From Leptasterias polaris (lineage: Eukaryota > Echinodermata > Asteroidea > Forcipulatida > Asteriidae), in assembly GCA_037783415.1 (NCBI GenBank), contig JAZGTN010000047.1, forward strand, positions 4,836,001 through 4,900,000: 64,000 nucleotides of DNA. The letters run 5' to 3'. A program made the position numbers and the translations under genes. The first letter of the stretch is position 1, and every line of letters starts with the position of its first letter. Under the pieces are notes generated by a model. The model had not been told where the DNA came from. It ran no database searches and saw nothing but the letters and a program-made list of their open reading frames with translations. This document shows positions 53,501 through 57,862 of the stretch, in pieces.

Positions 53501-53748
53501 ACAAACCTACTTTAGAAAAGACAAAGGACAGTACATACATCCAGCGACAATCCTGTTTTGTAAACCTTATTCGTTCATGTACCACAACCGTGACCTTTCA
53601 CTTTCACTGACAAAAATACAATTTTGTAAAAAATCTCTCTTACCTTGGAGATGTACAGTGGAGTGTTAAAATCTCTACCACCAGCAAGACGGAATCCCCA
53701 TGGCCCTGGACCAGGGATGGTGATATTAAACATCTTACCAGCCGGCAT
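2467..53748 (-). CDS. Zasp: Zasp/PDLIM-family PDZ-LIM scaffold protein (17 exons, C-terminus outside window)
   Basis: Members of this ALP/Enigma family bind alpha-actinin and actin-linked structures at Z-discs and cell adhesions. The coding exons were joined by hand on canonical splice sites (one GC donor); all junctions keep frame and give 710 residues. Domains are PDZ (about 6-88, with PWGFRL), Zasp-like motif (151-167), a PDLIM-type [11 protein letters not shown] block (234-244), LIM1 (284-334), a Pro/Ser/Gln-rich linker (345-559), LIM2 (560-610), LIM3 (619-670) and partial LIM4 (679-710). One LIM next to the ZM and three at the C-terminus match insect Zasp52 rather than vertebrate Enigma (three LIMs) or ALP (one). 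An in-frame TGA at 53767-53769 precedes the start. The last exon should lie left of position 1. Family assignment is secure; orthology to a particular member is inference. Confidence 0.9.
2632..2900 (+). mobile_element. tRNA-derived SINE
   Basis: The head at about 2637-2722 resembles a degenerate leucine-type tRNA: the A box is in GTGGCCGAGCGGTTAAGAGC and the B box in GGGTTTGAGTCCC. It is followed by a non-tRNA body. It sits in intron 16 between LIM3 and LIM4 exons. It is not called as a tRNA gene because no acceptor stem closes and the anticodon arm is disturbed. Confidence 0.65.
3154..3274 (-). CDS. Zasp exon 16: second half of LIM3
   Basis: Encodes residues 630-669 after acceptor TTTCTCAG and ends one base into a codon before donor GTAAGA. 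It supplies H640, C643, C646, C649 and C667 of LIM3 (H-X2-C-X2-C-X2-C then PYCKK). The final ligand Asp670 is made across the junction with exon 17. Spacing from C622 to H640 is 17 residues, the normal LIM value. Confidence 0.92.
3550..4205. repeat. Intronic tandem array carrying copies of the exon-15 tail and 5' splice site
   Basis: Four units of about 155-160 bp start (by the TCTCACCCC motif) at 3601, 3755, 3916 and 4071; the true exon-15 boundary at 4200 is the fifth, 129 bp further. Each unit includes the intron side, the splice donor (GTGAGA on the minus strand) and about 40 bp equivalent to the end of exon 15. On the minus strand the copies still read like [13 protein letters not shown], with a CxxC, next to [13 protein letters not shown] of the exon. 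I see no good acceptor in front of the copies, so they are probably not used. Confidence 0.8.
4206..4389 (-). CDS. Zasp exon 15: rest of LIM2 and start of LIM3
   Basis: Encodes residues 568-629 after acceptor CTCACCAG and ends in phase 0 before donor GTGAGA. It completes LIM2 with H580, H583, C586, C589, C607 and D610 ([14 protein letters not shown], then YCEKD). The His at the fourth ligand place is common in paxillin- and Enigma-type LIMs. C619 and C622 begin LIM3. The 3' end of this exon is the source, or a member, of the array in the next intron. Confidence 0.93.
4672..4840 (-). CDS. Zasp exon 14: proline-rich segment and start of LIM2
   Basis: Encodes residues 512-567 after acceptor CCTTGTAG and ends two bases into a codon before donor GTAAGA. 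It opens with GPPPPPP, then an Ala/Pro/Gln/His-rich stretch and eight glycines (533+11 onward, mostly GGC codons, a slippage-prone run at about 4721-4744). It closes with [11 protein letters not shown], giving C560 and C563 of LIM2. It accepts the phase left by exon 13 exactly. Confidence 0.9.
5373..5378 (-). other. Possible polyadenylation signal AATAAA
   Basis: AATAAA on the minus strand lies about 50 bp past the in-frame stop (5428-5430) of the alternative exon 13'. It would serve only a short isoform; such hexamers are also common by chance in AT-rich introns. Confidence 0.25.
5428..5590 (-). CDS. Candidate alternative last exon 13' (duplicate of exon 13)
   Basis: This stretch is open on the minus strand and resembles exon 13: NKQTHSQIV here against GKQTPSQIA there, with matching DNA. 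Acceptor CAACCCAG at 5591-5593 is preceded by a long C-rich tract. It accepts the two-base phase left by exon 12 (gg + t = Gly). It then reads Ser/Pro/Thr-rich sequence to PSYSSKVH and a stop at 5428-5430. A donor at 5436 would leave phase 0, which does not fit exon 14, so an internal cassette role is unlikely. A terminal exon giving a protein with only LIM1 is possible; a decaying duplicate is the alternative. Confidence 0.4.
5693..5775 (-). CDS. Zasp exon 13: linker
   Basis: Encodes residues 484-511 after acceptor TGTTCACAG and ends one base into a codon before donor GTAAGA. The peptide is [10 protein letters not shown] followed by Arg/Asn/Pro-rich sequence ending PPRAP. There is no domain. 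Both phases fit its neighbours (two bases in from exon 12, one base out to exon 14). A related copy lies about 190 bp downstream. Confidence 0.8.
6195..6365. repeat. Dispersed repeat, copy 1
   Basis: A stretch beginning near TTTTGTGATGCACTCGTTTT and containing AATAGATAAAGTCCTT is closely similar to 41405-41570, over about 165 bp. Both lie in Zasp introns. The family is not recognised and no terminal repeats are obvious. Confidence 0.55.
6989..7386. mobile_element. MITE-like element with 15-bp terminal inverted repeats
   Basis: TTTTTGCCTTTCACC at 6989-7003 is matched by its exact reverse complement at 7372-7386. Inside, a segment with GGAACCCTCTTCACC occurs twice (about 7188 and 7308). No coding sequence is visible, so it would be non-autonomous. 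The superfamily is unknown. Confidence 0.6.
7506..7553 (-). CDS. Zasp exon 12: small linker exon
   Basis: Only 48 bp. It follows a good acceptor (TTTTTTTACCGCAG) and ends before donor GTAATT. It encodes [15 protein letters not shown] with split glycine codons at both ends. The call rests on splice sites and on phase agreement on both sides (two bases in, two bases out), since the peptide has no recognisable motif. It is one of four consecutive phase-2 symmetric exons. Confidence 0.65.
7620..8160. repeat. G-rich minisatellite
   Basis: The plus strand is G-rich. It includes three units of about 39 bp starting with GGTTTAGAGACAGCAAAGTG (about 7862, 7901, 7940), then a shorter TGGGTGAGGAGG repeat to about 8015, and looser G-rich DNA. 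It ends about 65 bp from the acceptor of exon 12, so the pre-mRNA sees it as a C/pyrimidine-rich tract. Confidence 0.75.
10657..10749. repeat. 26-bp tandem repeat, about 3.5 copies
   Basis: The unit CTTTATGTGGTAAAGTGACA plus ACACAA starts at 10657, 10683, 10709 and 10735; the last copy is partial. The copies are identical, so the expansion is recent. Confidence 0.9.
10862..11009. mobile_element. Hairpin MITE with 'cgatttcacaaag' inverted ends
   Basis: About 148 bp. The left end GGGCTCGATTTCACAAAG and the right end CTTTGTGAAATCGACCC are inverted repeats, with further internal complementarity. There is no coding sequence. Confidence 0.7.
11020..11600. repeat. Degenerate short-period tandem array
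   Basis: Loose copies of a roughly 21-bp motif, GCATTGGTAATGCTAGTTACA, with many substitutions and indels. A foreign-looking segment at about 11484-11530 (AGCCCTCTCCACCCAGTCCC onward) is nearly identical to 16860-16905 in the array next to exon 10. Confidence 0.7.
12908..13283. mobile_element. TTAA-flanked MITE, copy A
   Basis: About 376 bp. It begins TTAAAGGCACTGTACACG and ends with the inverted counterpart CGTGTTCAGTGCCTTTAA. It is closely similar to copies at 29201-29576 and 29573-29948. The TTAA borders and the lack of coding sequence suggest a non-autonomous element moved by a TTAA-specific (piggyBac-type) transposase; that mobiliser is inferred. Confidence 0.8.
13338..13529. mobile_element. 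Hairpin MITE, 'aatttcataaagctgcttaag' family
   Basis: About 190 bp with inverted ends: GGCCCAATTTCATAAAGCTG on the left and CAGCTCTATGGAATTGGCTCC on the right. Related fragments occur at 5262-5345, 15040-15200, 27150-27232, 32120-32245 and 47735-47799. Confidence 0.7.
14616..14673. repeat. 14-bp tandem repeat, about 4 copies
   Basis: The unit ATGAAGCAGGGTAT is repeated head to tail without change. It is a simple minisatellite in intron 11. Confidence 0.9.
15785..16190. promoter_or_regulatory. Cluster of CCAAT/ATTGG motifs
   Basis: About ten CCAAT pentamers in either orientation fall within 400 bp (near 15789, 15830, 15891, 15942, 16001, 16053, 16064, 16109, 16128, 16178), several as CCAATCA or TGATTGG, the NF-Y-type core. 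No first exon is evident beside it, and it may be a repeat rather than a regulatory element. Confidence 0.3.
16350..16400 (-). CDS. Zasp exon 11: small linker exon
   Basis: Only 51 bp, after acceptor AATATCCAG and before donor GTAACT. It encodes [16 protein letters not shown] with split codons at both ends (two bases in, two out). The Pro/Ser composition agrees with the linker. It is supported by composition, splice sites and phase on both sides. Confidence 0.7.
16804..17192. repeat. C-rich tandem array abutting the exon 10 donor
   Basis: Units of about 130 bp. The landmark AAGAACTTATCCCATCTCAAC occurs at 16904 and 17037, and its equivalent AAGAACTAAATCCCCTCTCA at 17167. That third copy runs straight into the exon 10 donor (ACATAC on the plus strand). 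The first two units therefore contain a mutated copy of the 5' splice site (CATACATCTTGA against CATACGTCTTGA). The sense strand of the pre-mRNA is G-rich here. Confidence 0.8.
17193..17348 (-). CDS. Zasp exon 10: linker
   Basis: Encodes residues 399-450. It starts Pro-rich ([15 protein letters not shown]), then reads [10 protein letters not shown] and ends [12 protein letters not shown], two bases into a codon before donor GTATGT. It may start at 17348 (acceptor TTTTAAG) or nine bases later at 17339 (acceptor CCCAG). Both are in frame, so the two variants differ by three residues. The internal Met could serve as a start for shorter isoforms. The call is strong on splice sites and phase; the peptide has no named domain. 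Confidence 0.8.
17349..22094 (-). other. Zasp intron 9
   Basis: About 4.7 kb of AT-rich DNA with no convincing exon or complete mobile element. Fragments such as CCTTCCCTTTAAGACAAC (about 18780) look like MITE ends. A short open stretch near 18020-18060 is discussed among the rejected items. Confidence 0.55.
22095..22256 (-). CDS. Zasp exon 9: Pro/Gln/Ser/His-rich linker
   Basis: Encodes residues 345-398 right after LIM1, from acceptor TCTATTCCAG to donor GTAAGT. The peptide starts [12 protein letters not shown] and contains PPPPQQHY and AAKPYSAPP. It is low-complexity and probably disordered, a spacer between LIM1 and the C-terminal LIMs. It has two bases in and two bases out, so it can be skipped in frame. 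Confidence 0.88.
24135..24420 (-). promoter_or_regulatory. Possible internal promoter / non-coding first exon
   Basis: This patch is less AT-rich than its surroundings. On the minus strand it contains a GCATGTGCGGAGT-like segment (about 24365-24380) and leads to a good 5' splice site, AAAACGTAAGT at about 24128-24138. It could start a short transcript spliced to exon 9 and translated from the Met in exon 10. No transcript evidence is available, so this is inference. Confidence 0.2.
26395..26645. repeat. Two-copy tandem duplication (~126 bp unit)
   Basis: Two related units share the order TTTGCTGACTC or TTGGCTGACTC, then GATTTG or GATTGG, then GGCCCCTGAATCAGCA or GGCCCCTGAACCAGCA. They have diverged, so the duplication is old. 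Confidence 0.55.
27787..27910. mobile_element. Palindromic element end, copy 1
   Basis: GGCCTGACATTTCGACCC and an inverted, diverged partner (CCAAACATCAGGCC) bracket a short hairpin, followed by a TTTTTTGCATTTATACAATAGGTC tail. A better preserved relative is at 38884-39060, where GTCGAAACGTCAGGCC is complete. A Helitron-like non-autonomous family is one possibility but is not shown by the sequence. Confidence 0.5.
27911..28755. repeat. Satellite: 13 tandem copies of a 65-bp unit
   Basis: Exactly 13 head-to-tail units start TAGTTTGCAATGGCTGATTC and end in TAGACCCTAAT; 845 bp in all. Copies are nearly identical: the third has one T (ATTTTAG) and the fourth reads GATTTGATTG. The start matches CAGTTTGCAACAGCTAGTTC in the single-copy tail of the related element at about 39028, so the array appears to have grown from that tail. 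Confidence 0.95.
29201..29576 (+). mobile_element. TTAA-flanked MITE, copy B
   Basis: Same family as 12908-13283, with TTAAAGGCACTGGACAC at the left and GTGTCCAGTGCCTTTAA at the right. Its right TTAA is shared with copy C. Confidence 0.85.
29573..29948 (-). mobile_element. TTAA-flanked MITE, copy C (inverted)
   Basis: Same family in the opposite orientation. It shares TTAA 29573-29576 with copy B and ends CGTGTTCAGTGCCTTTAA. Internal differences from copy B (for example around 29760-29780) show they are separate insertions or have drifted since a dimer formed. Confidence 0.85.
30335..30470 (+). repeat. Dispersed repeat, 'gggcaccaaggccaagacc' family
   Basis: Contains GGAAAATCTTAAAGTCTATG and GGGGCACCAAGGCCAAGACC. 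Other copies are at 45595-45720, 46660-46815, 49495-49605, 49955-50105 (inverted) and 50630-50725. No termini are clear and the family is not recognised. Confidence 0.6.
31030..31390. repeat. Degenerate tandem repeat with 'gagctggtaat' core
   Basis: Four or five diverged units of about 80-100 bp share AACTGTCTGAGCTGGTAAT-like and AATGCCATCTTT segments. An open frame across it on the minus strand is considered accidental. Confidence 0.5.
32585..32657 (-). CDS. Zasp exon 8: end of LIM1
   Basis: Encodes residues 321-344 after acceptor CCACCCCAG, ending two bases into a codon before donor GTAAGA. It reads [17 protein letters not shown], giving the last two LIM1 ligands C331 and C334. It is followed by the linker. 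Confidence 0.92.
32820..33012. repeat. Poly-G containing dispersed element, copy 1
   Basis: Shares GGAATCTCAGCAATTCTTTA, a long G run (about 32910-32926), GTTAAAGTATG and a closing CAGGCATG with 55385-55560; an inverted copy lies at 59590-59740. It is in intron 7. Confidence 0.6.
33164..33249 (-). CDS. Zasp exon 7: middle of LIM1
   Basis: Encodes residues 292-320 after acceptor TCTTTTTCAG, before donor GTGAGA. It reads [20 protein letters not shown] and gives H304, C307, C310 and C313. H-X2-C-X2-C-X2-C spacing is perfect. Phase is one base in and one base out. Confidence 0.93.
34081..34760. repeat. TTGGG-rich minisatellite
   Basis: G-rich plus strand made of several related blocks: AGGTTGGGTTGGGATG (34140-34215), GTTACGGGCGAGGTTGG (four copies, about 34262-34335) and GGGATAGGTGTGGGGTTGG (about seven copies, 34370-34530). 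Some TTAGGG words occur, but it is not a telomere repeat. It begins near the exon 6 donor and is C-rich in the pre-mRNA. Confidence 0.85.
34789..34900 (-). CDS. Zasp exon 6: start of LIM1
   Basis: Encodes residues 255-291 after acceptor TCTTTACAG. A Ser/Pro/Ala-rich stretch leads into [11 protein letters not shown], the first zinc pair C284 and C287. The donor is GTAAGT; the choice is confirmed because gt + t makes the Val that continues LIM1 in exon 7. It lies between two tandem arrays (34.1-34.8 and 35.0-35.7 kb). Confidence 0.9.
35001..35735. repeat. 12-bp tandem array, about 60 copies
   Basis: Unit ACCTTTACACTA with frequent ACAA, ATTA and ATCTTT variants. Variants occur in runs (for example four ACAA units, then seven ACTA units), which suggests block duplication. 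A 250-codon minus-strand frame of Lys-Val-Ser/Cys-Val repeats is a by-product of the period being a multiple of three. Confidence 0.95.
36270..36490. repeat. Two-copy tandem duplication, 113-bp period
   Basis: TAGTGGGTCTGGGTCTTCCC at 36281 and TAGTGGACCTGGGTCTCCCC at 36394 start two similar units; both continue with TTGGTCTAGAGGATGAA and end in GACTCTCTACATCACCA. Confidence 0.8.
36641..36861 (-). CDS. Zasp exon 5: post-ZM segment
   Basis: Encodes residues 181-254. The acceptor is TTTTTGAAG (AAG type) and the donor GTAAGG. The first part is Tyr/Pro-rich; the end has [20 protein letters not shown], matching the SRSF-x-x-L-Q block before the LIM region in PDLIM and LDB3 proteins. Frame and phase fit both neighbours. 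Confidence 0.9.
36926..37272. repeat. G-rich array between exons 4 and 5
   Basis: The plus strand is G-rich and includes three 24-bp units GCTTGGAGTGGGCTTGGGGC at 37054, 37078 and 37102. It fills most of the 430-bp intron 4. Confidence 0.85.
37293..37489 (-). CDS. Zasp exon 4: Zasp-like motif
   Basis: Encodes residues 116-180 after acceptor TACTACAG and before donor GTGAGT. It contains HNASAKPFG and the ZM signature [17 protein letters not shown] (151-167), then [14 protein letters not shown]. In this family the ZM helps bind the alpha-actinin rod and target Z-discs. This is the best single marker of the ALP/Enigma/Zasp family in the window. Confidence 0.95.
37735..37900 (-). mobile_element. 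tRNA-derived SINE
   Basis: On the minus strand a tRNA-like head at about 37862-37795 has a good A box (TAGCTCAGTTGGTAGAGCA) and B box (GGTTCAAGTCTC). The anticodon stem is mismatched and the base at the usual U33 is not T, so it is not a functional tRNA. It lies in intron 3. Confidence 0.65.
38187..38274 (-). CDS. Zasp exon 3: PDZ end, with GC donor
   Basis: Encodes residues 86-115 after acceptor ATTTACAG. It reads [20 protein letters not shown] and ends VSLQASKQ. The only boundary that fits exon 4 (phase 0) is CAG followed by GCAAGT, a consensus GC-AG donor at 38186-38181. Without it the frame runs on to a stop. The first residues complete the last PDZ strand (LKLQRGE). Confidence 0.85.
38884..39060. 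mobile_element. Palindromic element, copy 2
   Basis: TTTTGACCCTAGCAGAGTC and GACTTTGCTAGGGTCGAAA form an imperfect inverted repeat with a short loop. It is followed by CGTCAGGCCATCAACT, a TTTTGCATTTGTAATA tail and one copy of the sequence that is amplified as the 65-bp satellite at 27.9 kb. Confidence 0.55.
41405..41570. repeat. Dispersed repeat, copy 2
   Basis: Similar to 6195-6365 along its length, including AATAGATAAAGTCCTT and TTTGATACTTTCAGAG, in the same orientation. Confidence 0.55.
43201..43257. repeat. Near-perfect 57-bp inverted repeat
   Basis: The 20-bp arms 43201-43220 and 43238-43257 are exact reverse complements. The middle 43222-43237 (TACATACATGTATGTA) is itself palindromic. 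Only base 43221 is unpaired. It could extrude as a cruciform or fold as a hairpin RNA from either strand. Confidence 0.9.
45294..45445 (-). CDS. Zasp exon 2: main part of PDZ
   Basis: Encodes residues 36-85 after acceptor CTCATAG, before donor GTATAA. It reads [20 protein letters not shown], then [20 protein letters not shown], matching the family pattern of PGGKAA, VLSI(N/D)G and THLEAQ. The PDZ alphaB helix His lies in THLDAQ. Phase 0 in, two bases out. Confidence 0.94.
47799..48325. repeat. Minisatellite: 17 tandem copies of a 31-bp unit
   Basis: Exactly 17 head-to-tail copies of CCACTACTCAGAACCTACAC plus TCACTGCACAG, essentially identical. It starts directly after a MITE end (GCAGCTCTATGAAATTGGGC at about 47779). 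The 203-codon open frame across it is a period artefact. Confidence 0.95.
52225..52760. repeat. Block of diverged motifs (ACGTTCAATC... / TCCACTTTTC...)
   Basis: Two motifs alternate: AAACGTTCAATCCACTTTC-like (about 52256, 52378, 52540, 52602) and TGTCCACTTTTCGACC-like (about 52230, 52351, 52465, 52650, 52745), with GAAAGCAGAAAAGT between them as partial reverse complements. The final TGTTCACTTTTCAATAG lies directly before the putative transmembrane exon and forms its acceptor. Confidence 0.65.
52762..52892 (+). CDS. Candidate transmembrane exon of an unidentified gene
   Basis: On the plus strand, between acceptor CTTTTCAATAG and donor AAGGTAAGG, 131 bp encode 43 codons (two bases in, phase 0 out). 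The peptide starts [15 protein letters not shown], then has about 24 strongly hydrophobic residues ([17 protein letters not shown]) and a Cys-rich stop-transfer end ([10 protein letters not shown]). That is the look of a single-pass membrane protein with a palmitoylatable juxtamembrane Cys cluster, as in small Cys/Tyr-rich or Shisa-like proteins. No neighbouring exons were identified, so the gene, and even whether it is expressed, is unknown. It lies antisense within Zasp intron 1. Confidence 0.5.
53644..53748 (-). CDS. Zasp exon 1: start codon and first PDZ strands
   Basis: Encodes residues 1-35, from ATG at 53748-53746 to donor GTAAGA. It reads [20 protein letters not shown], then [21 protein letters not shown] is the carboxylate-binding loop typical of ALP/Enigma PDZ domains. 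An in-frame TGA lies seven codons upstream (53767-53769), so this is the first Met of the frame; Met6 is a possible alternative. Confidence 0.94.
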
Positions 53749-54260
53749 TGTCCCTTTAAATCTCTCTCAACTCTAGGAACAAAAATGACTCCACTACGAC
53801 GAGGAGCTGTTAAAGTTCCGAGTGGATCAACGTGAACTTCCTGCCGTGTTTGTGGGTGGGTCCGCCCGTAGCGATTCCAGCTCTACCGGGTGAAATAAAA
53901 TTGAGTTTGTATCCTACGAACCGGGTGCGTAAACCCCTCAAAATGTGTGATTTGAAGGCAAAACTGGGCCTGGTTTATCCCAGAGAATTGGCCCCCACGT
54001 CACTCGAGCTGGCGACTATTTTCCAGAGCACTTTCACCGCAAATACCAGGCTATCATGACATGAATTTCAGCAATGTTGGCCGCACATGAACTCCGCACA
54101 CATAACTTTTGGATGCTGGCTGCGGAAGTACACTTCAGCGAGTTGAAGCGCCGCCTATTTAGATTGACTCCCTAAGTTGGCAGGAAATTGAACATTCTCT
54201 TCCGGTGCGTTCGAGATAAAGGGCGACACCTGTTGGTGGCGTTTAGGTTATTAAAAACTT
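53749..54260 (-). promoter_or_regulatory. Probable Zasp 5' UTR and promoter region
   Basis: Upstream of the start the sequence is richer in CpG than the introns (for example CACTACGACGAGG, CCGCCCGTAGCGATT, AGCGCCGCC), up to about 54250. No TATA box or transcription start is clear, and an additional non-coding first exon cannot be excluded. Confidence 0.3.
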
Positions 54261-57200
54261 CTTGAAAATAATTAGTAAAAAATATTAGCTCAGTCTGGTC
54301 ACCTCATTTTGTTAGCATAGAAATAGCTTTTTACACCCCACTAATGTCAAGTCCAAATTAGATTTTATCGGTAAACTAATGTTCATAACAATGCAAACAA
54401 GAATTGGCAATTTTGGCAATGAATATAAAAGTTTGCAATTCCTTAGTTTGGGCCTCTCTAAACGGGAGCCTACCCATGCATTCATTTCTGATAAACTATA
54501 GCAACATTGAAAAATCCCCAAGCTTAAAAAACTCTGTTCCGGAAATTATCTCCCACCGCGTTTGGCTAAAAAACTCCGCTCCCCGATTCCCACATCCAGT
54601 GACAAAACGGAAACAATTGAATAACTTGAACGGAAATAGCAGGCTTGAACCAGGAAATACGCGAGACATTGAGTACATAGCCAATGGGGAAATTGTCCTC
54701 TGATTTGTGAATAAGAACCTTTTCCTCTGTGTAGGACACAACACAGCAGACATCTTTTTTAATGTACAACTATAAAGGGTAACATTCAATAGTCACTGGA
54801 CAACTTATCAAAAAGTGATTGTTTCGGACAAGGGTTAGAATGAGCACTACTAACAGTTACTTTGACTTTTGCATGACGACTCTGATCTCACGTCCGCGTT
54901 AACACAATCAGTGGATTTACTTGGCTAATTGGGAATTCGTAATTGGGAATCCACAACGGGAATGATTTTAGAAGCCCGTCTTATGCTGGCCCAACAACAG
55001 TTTTATCCAATTCGGAATGGGGGAAGGGTCAGCGGGGTGAGGAGTGGGGGGTTAATGGGGACCTCTTTTCTGTTACAAGGTAACTAGCAGTTCTGTTTGT
55101 AAGTTAGAAATTTGGCGTATACCCTTTTCAACAACTTTGTTCTTGTATCCCACGAGATATTCTTCCCGCGGGAGGTGTGTCACATTTTCTTCTTCGATTC
55201 TTTTAATACAATTTGCAGTGCAGGTTACTCATAAGACAAATCTTACCGACATAAATCTTACTGAAATAAACTTTCACAGTCACTTCTTCTTGGTCGTGTT
55301 CCTCGTCTGCAAGAGCGCCCAAATACTGATTCTCGTGACAAAGGGTCCAGACTTATTTGTCCCTCTAACCTCCGTTTCATTTGATATAATGGCATGGTGT
55401 ACCGGCCCTCTCCTAGTGTGTCTCGTTGTATTTTGGGAATCTCAGGAATTCTTTAGAGGATTTTCTGTATAGACGAGGAAAAGAGTGTGTTAAAGTATGA
55501 GAACATAGGGGGGGGGGGGGGGGGGCGGACACCCCCTGTCACTTTATATCAGGCATGTTAAACTAGTTATGATTATAGGTTTTAATGGGAAGACACTAAA
55601 ATAAACCATAAAACACATAATCCAAAGCGACAAGGAATAACTCCTCTTGATAACAATCTAAGCTAATGATAATTATCCATGGTAGGCCTAATTTCTTTGA
55701 TCATTCCTTGACTAATACCAATAAATAATTGCCAACTTAGGTGAGCTAATTTTATGACAGCTTTGACGGAGAGAGGAATTTCTCGCACGCGACTTCTACG
55801 CGAATGGCCTCCGGAGCTCATCCCCGCTGCGCAAAATCGAGATGCCTCCCTCAACCAATCTAAAAGCAGTTTGTCTTTATTTGGCTATACCATGCAGGCA
55901 TGGAATATTATTATTATTATCATCAACCTCATCATCCTCGAAAATTAATACAAGAAGATGACAGAAAAACATAAAGCCTTCATTTGGATGTGAAGTTTCC
56001 GAGGAACGGCTGGGCAGGCTTTGTGATGTTGAAGGAGACGATTTTTTCAAGCGAGGTGTTTTGTTGGTCCTTAGGGGGCACTGAAGAAGTTTGGGCCGGT
56101 GTCACTTTATGGGGGCTTGTCGGTAGTTAGCAAAACAGCAGTGTTTCTCGTTTTGCATCGAATCCGCCAAACCGGAGCAAGACGTGTCGGTATAGAGAAG
56201 AGTTTGAACTTCGGATAAGGTAAATTTCAATCTTAATAATTTCAAAAAATTTCTATTAGTATTATAAGACACGGTCAATCTTATCATAACAATTTTGGTA
56301 TAAATATAAATGTATGGTGTTCATTTCGATGGATATTCGAATTTCAAGTATCATAACTACTTTTTGCTGTTGGAAATGAAATAAATTACTTTACGGTTAG
56401 CGAAGTCCAAATTTCTTGTTTTTTAAAGAAACTTCCTGAATCTGGTGTGAAAAACCTTAAAATCTATAGACTTCACTAACTGATAAAATACTAGCTAACC
56501 ACAGCAGCAGATTGTGAACACAAGAAAACCCTGCACAAAATTAATGTGAACTCTCCAAATTGTGTTGAATTTTTGTGTGAATAAGACAAAAGTCAAGGCA
56601 AAGGGCCTACCGCATCACAAATCAAAATGCTTAGAAAAACCAGGCAACCAGCTAAAAAACATAATTTATTACGAGTTGTTTGTAACTGGTCAAAACAAAT
56701 TGGTTCTTATTAAATACAAATGTGGTTAGTACTAGTCACAAATAAGTAACTATTTTGTTGCTTTCACAAATAAAGCTTGTTTACAAGGGAAAAATTGATA
56801 TAAATATGAAAAACTAAATAATTAATAAATATTGCATCAATAATTTTCAATATTAATGTCGTTGTTCAAAATATTTTGTTTTCACAGTTATTTGCATTAC
56901 AAATTATTTTACAAAAACCTAGCATTTCGGATCTGAATTTTTTTTAGGGAAAAGTATTCTTGACAAATATAAAATTCAACTCTCAAACGAAATAATGTCA
57001 ACGATTTCTACCGTCGAGATATTCCAAATATTAGCTCTGGACTAAATTATGCTTCAACTATTTTTAGAAGAGGGAAAAATATTTGCGAGGGTAAGAATTC
57101 GGTCACGTGATGTTATACTCACACACTGTGATAAAAATGTTGATGTTATTATTGCTGTGAGTATCAAATGGATTATGTCTGAAACAGACAGAGATGGTCA

Positions 57201-57652
57201 CTGATGGTCGACAACTGTATTAATATTGTATCTGAATAAAATTTCAATGATTTCAATTTGATAATTTGTAAAATCTGGGCAGTGTTGCTAGAAAATTTAG
57301 ACGTTTTGATTTAAATTCTGATTCACTTAGCAACAAATATTACTATCTATCTTACGTAGTTTTCTTATAGAAAAAAAAGAAAGAGAGAGAGGAAAAATAA
57401 AATTGCTTTTTGGTGGTTAAACGAAGACGAAAAAGAAGAAGGAAAAAGACCGGTTCAAGTTTTTTTAATTTATGTCCTATAACTATAAGTGGGTGTTATT
57501 TTTTGTTTTCTTACAATTCTTGAAAATTACAACCGGGACTTCAGAAGAAGAAGAAGAAGACGAAAAAGAAGGGGGAAATAAATTGTTGGTTTTTGTAAAC
57601 AAGAAAATTACAGTTTATTTTTTAATGATCAATAGTTTTCTTTTCATTTCAG
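54261..57652. other. Intergenic region between Zasp and the 57.7-kb gene
   Basis: About 3.4 kb. It holds a copy of the poly-G element (55385-55560) and AT-rich DNA. Open frames are short and lack motifs. A GAAGAA-rich stretch lies at 57540-57575. Confidence 0.5.
55385..55560. repeat. Poly-G containing dispersed element, copy 2
   Basis: Same family as 32820-33012: TTGGGAATCTCAGGAATTCT, GAGGATTTT, GTTAAAGTATGAGAACATAG, then a run of 18 G (about 55508-55525) and ATCAGGCATG. Confidence 0.6.
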
Positions 57653-57862
57653 ATTTCTGCGGGTGTTAATAAAAATGGACGGCAGAGGGCGGCTAGGTGG
57701 TCACGACGTGCAACGTCCAACTAGCCCAGTATTCTCAAAAGCAAAATGCGGGACCTGCAAGCTAATTGAGAAATAGACAGTCTGTTTCCTGCAACTTTTT
57801 TTAATCGATTGATGGTTCAACATTTCTTATTATCATAATGAAGTATTGACAGTTCGAATTCA

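Larger units (their letters stand above)
45446..53643 (-). other. Zasp intron 1
   Basis: 8.2 kb. It contains several copies of the 'gggcaccaaggccaagacc' family (45595-45720, 46660-46815, 49495-49605, 49955-50105, 50630-50725), the 31-bp array (47799-48325), a long G run near 48472-48488, an unusual repeat block (52225-52760) and a plus-strand candidate exon (52762-52892). No other exon was found on either strand. Confidence 0.55.
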
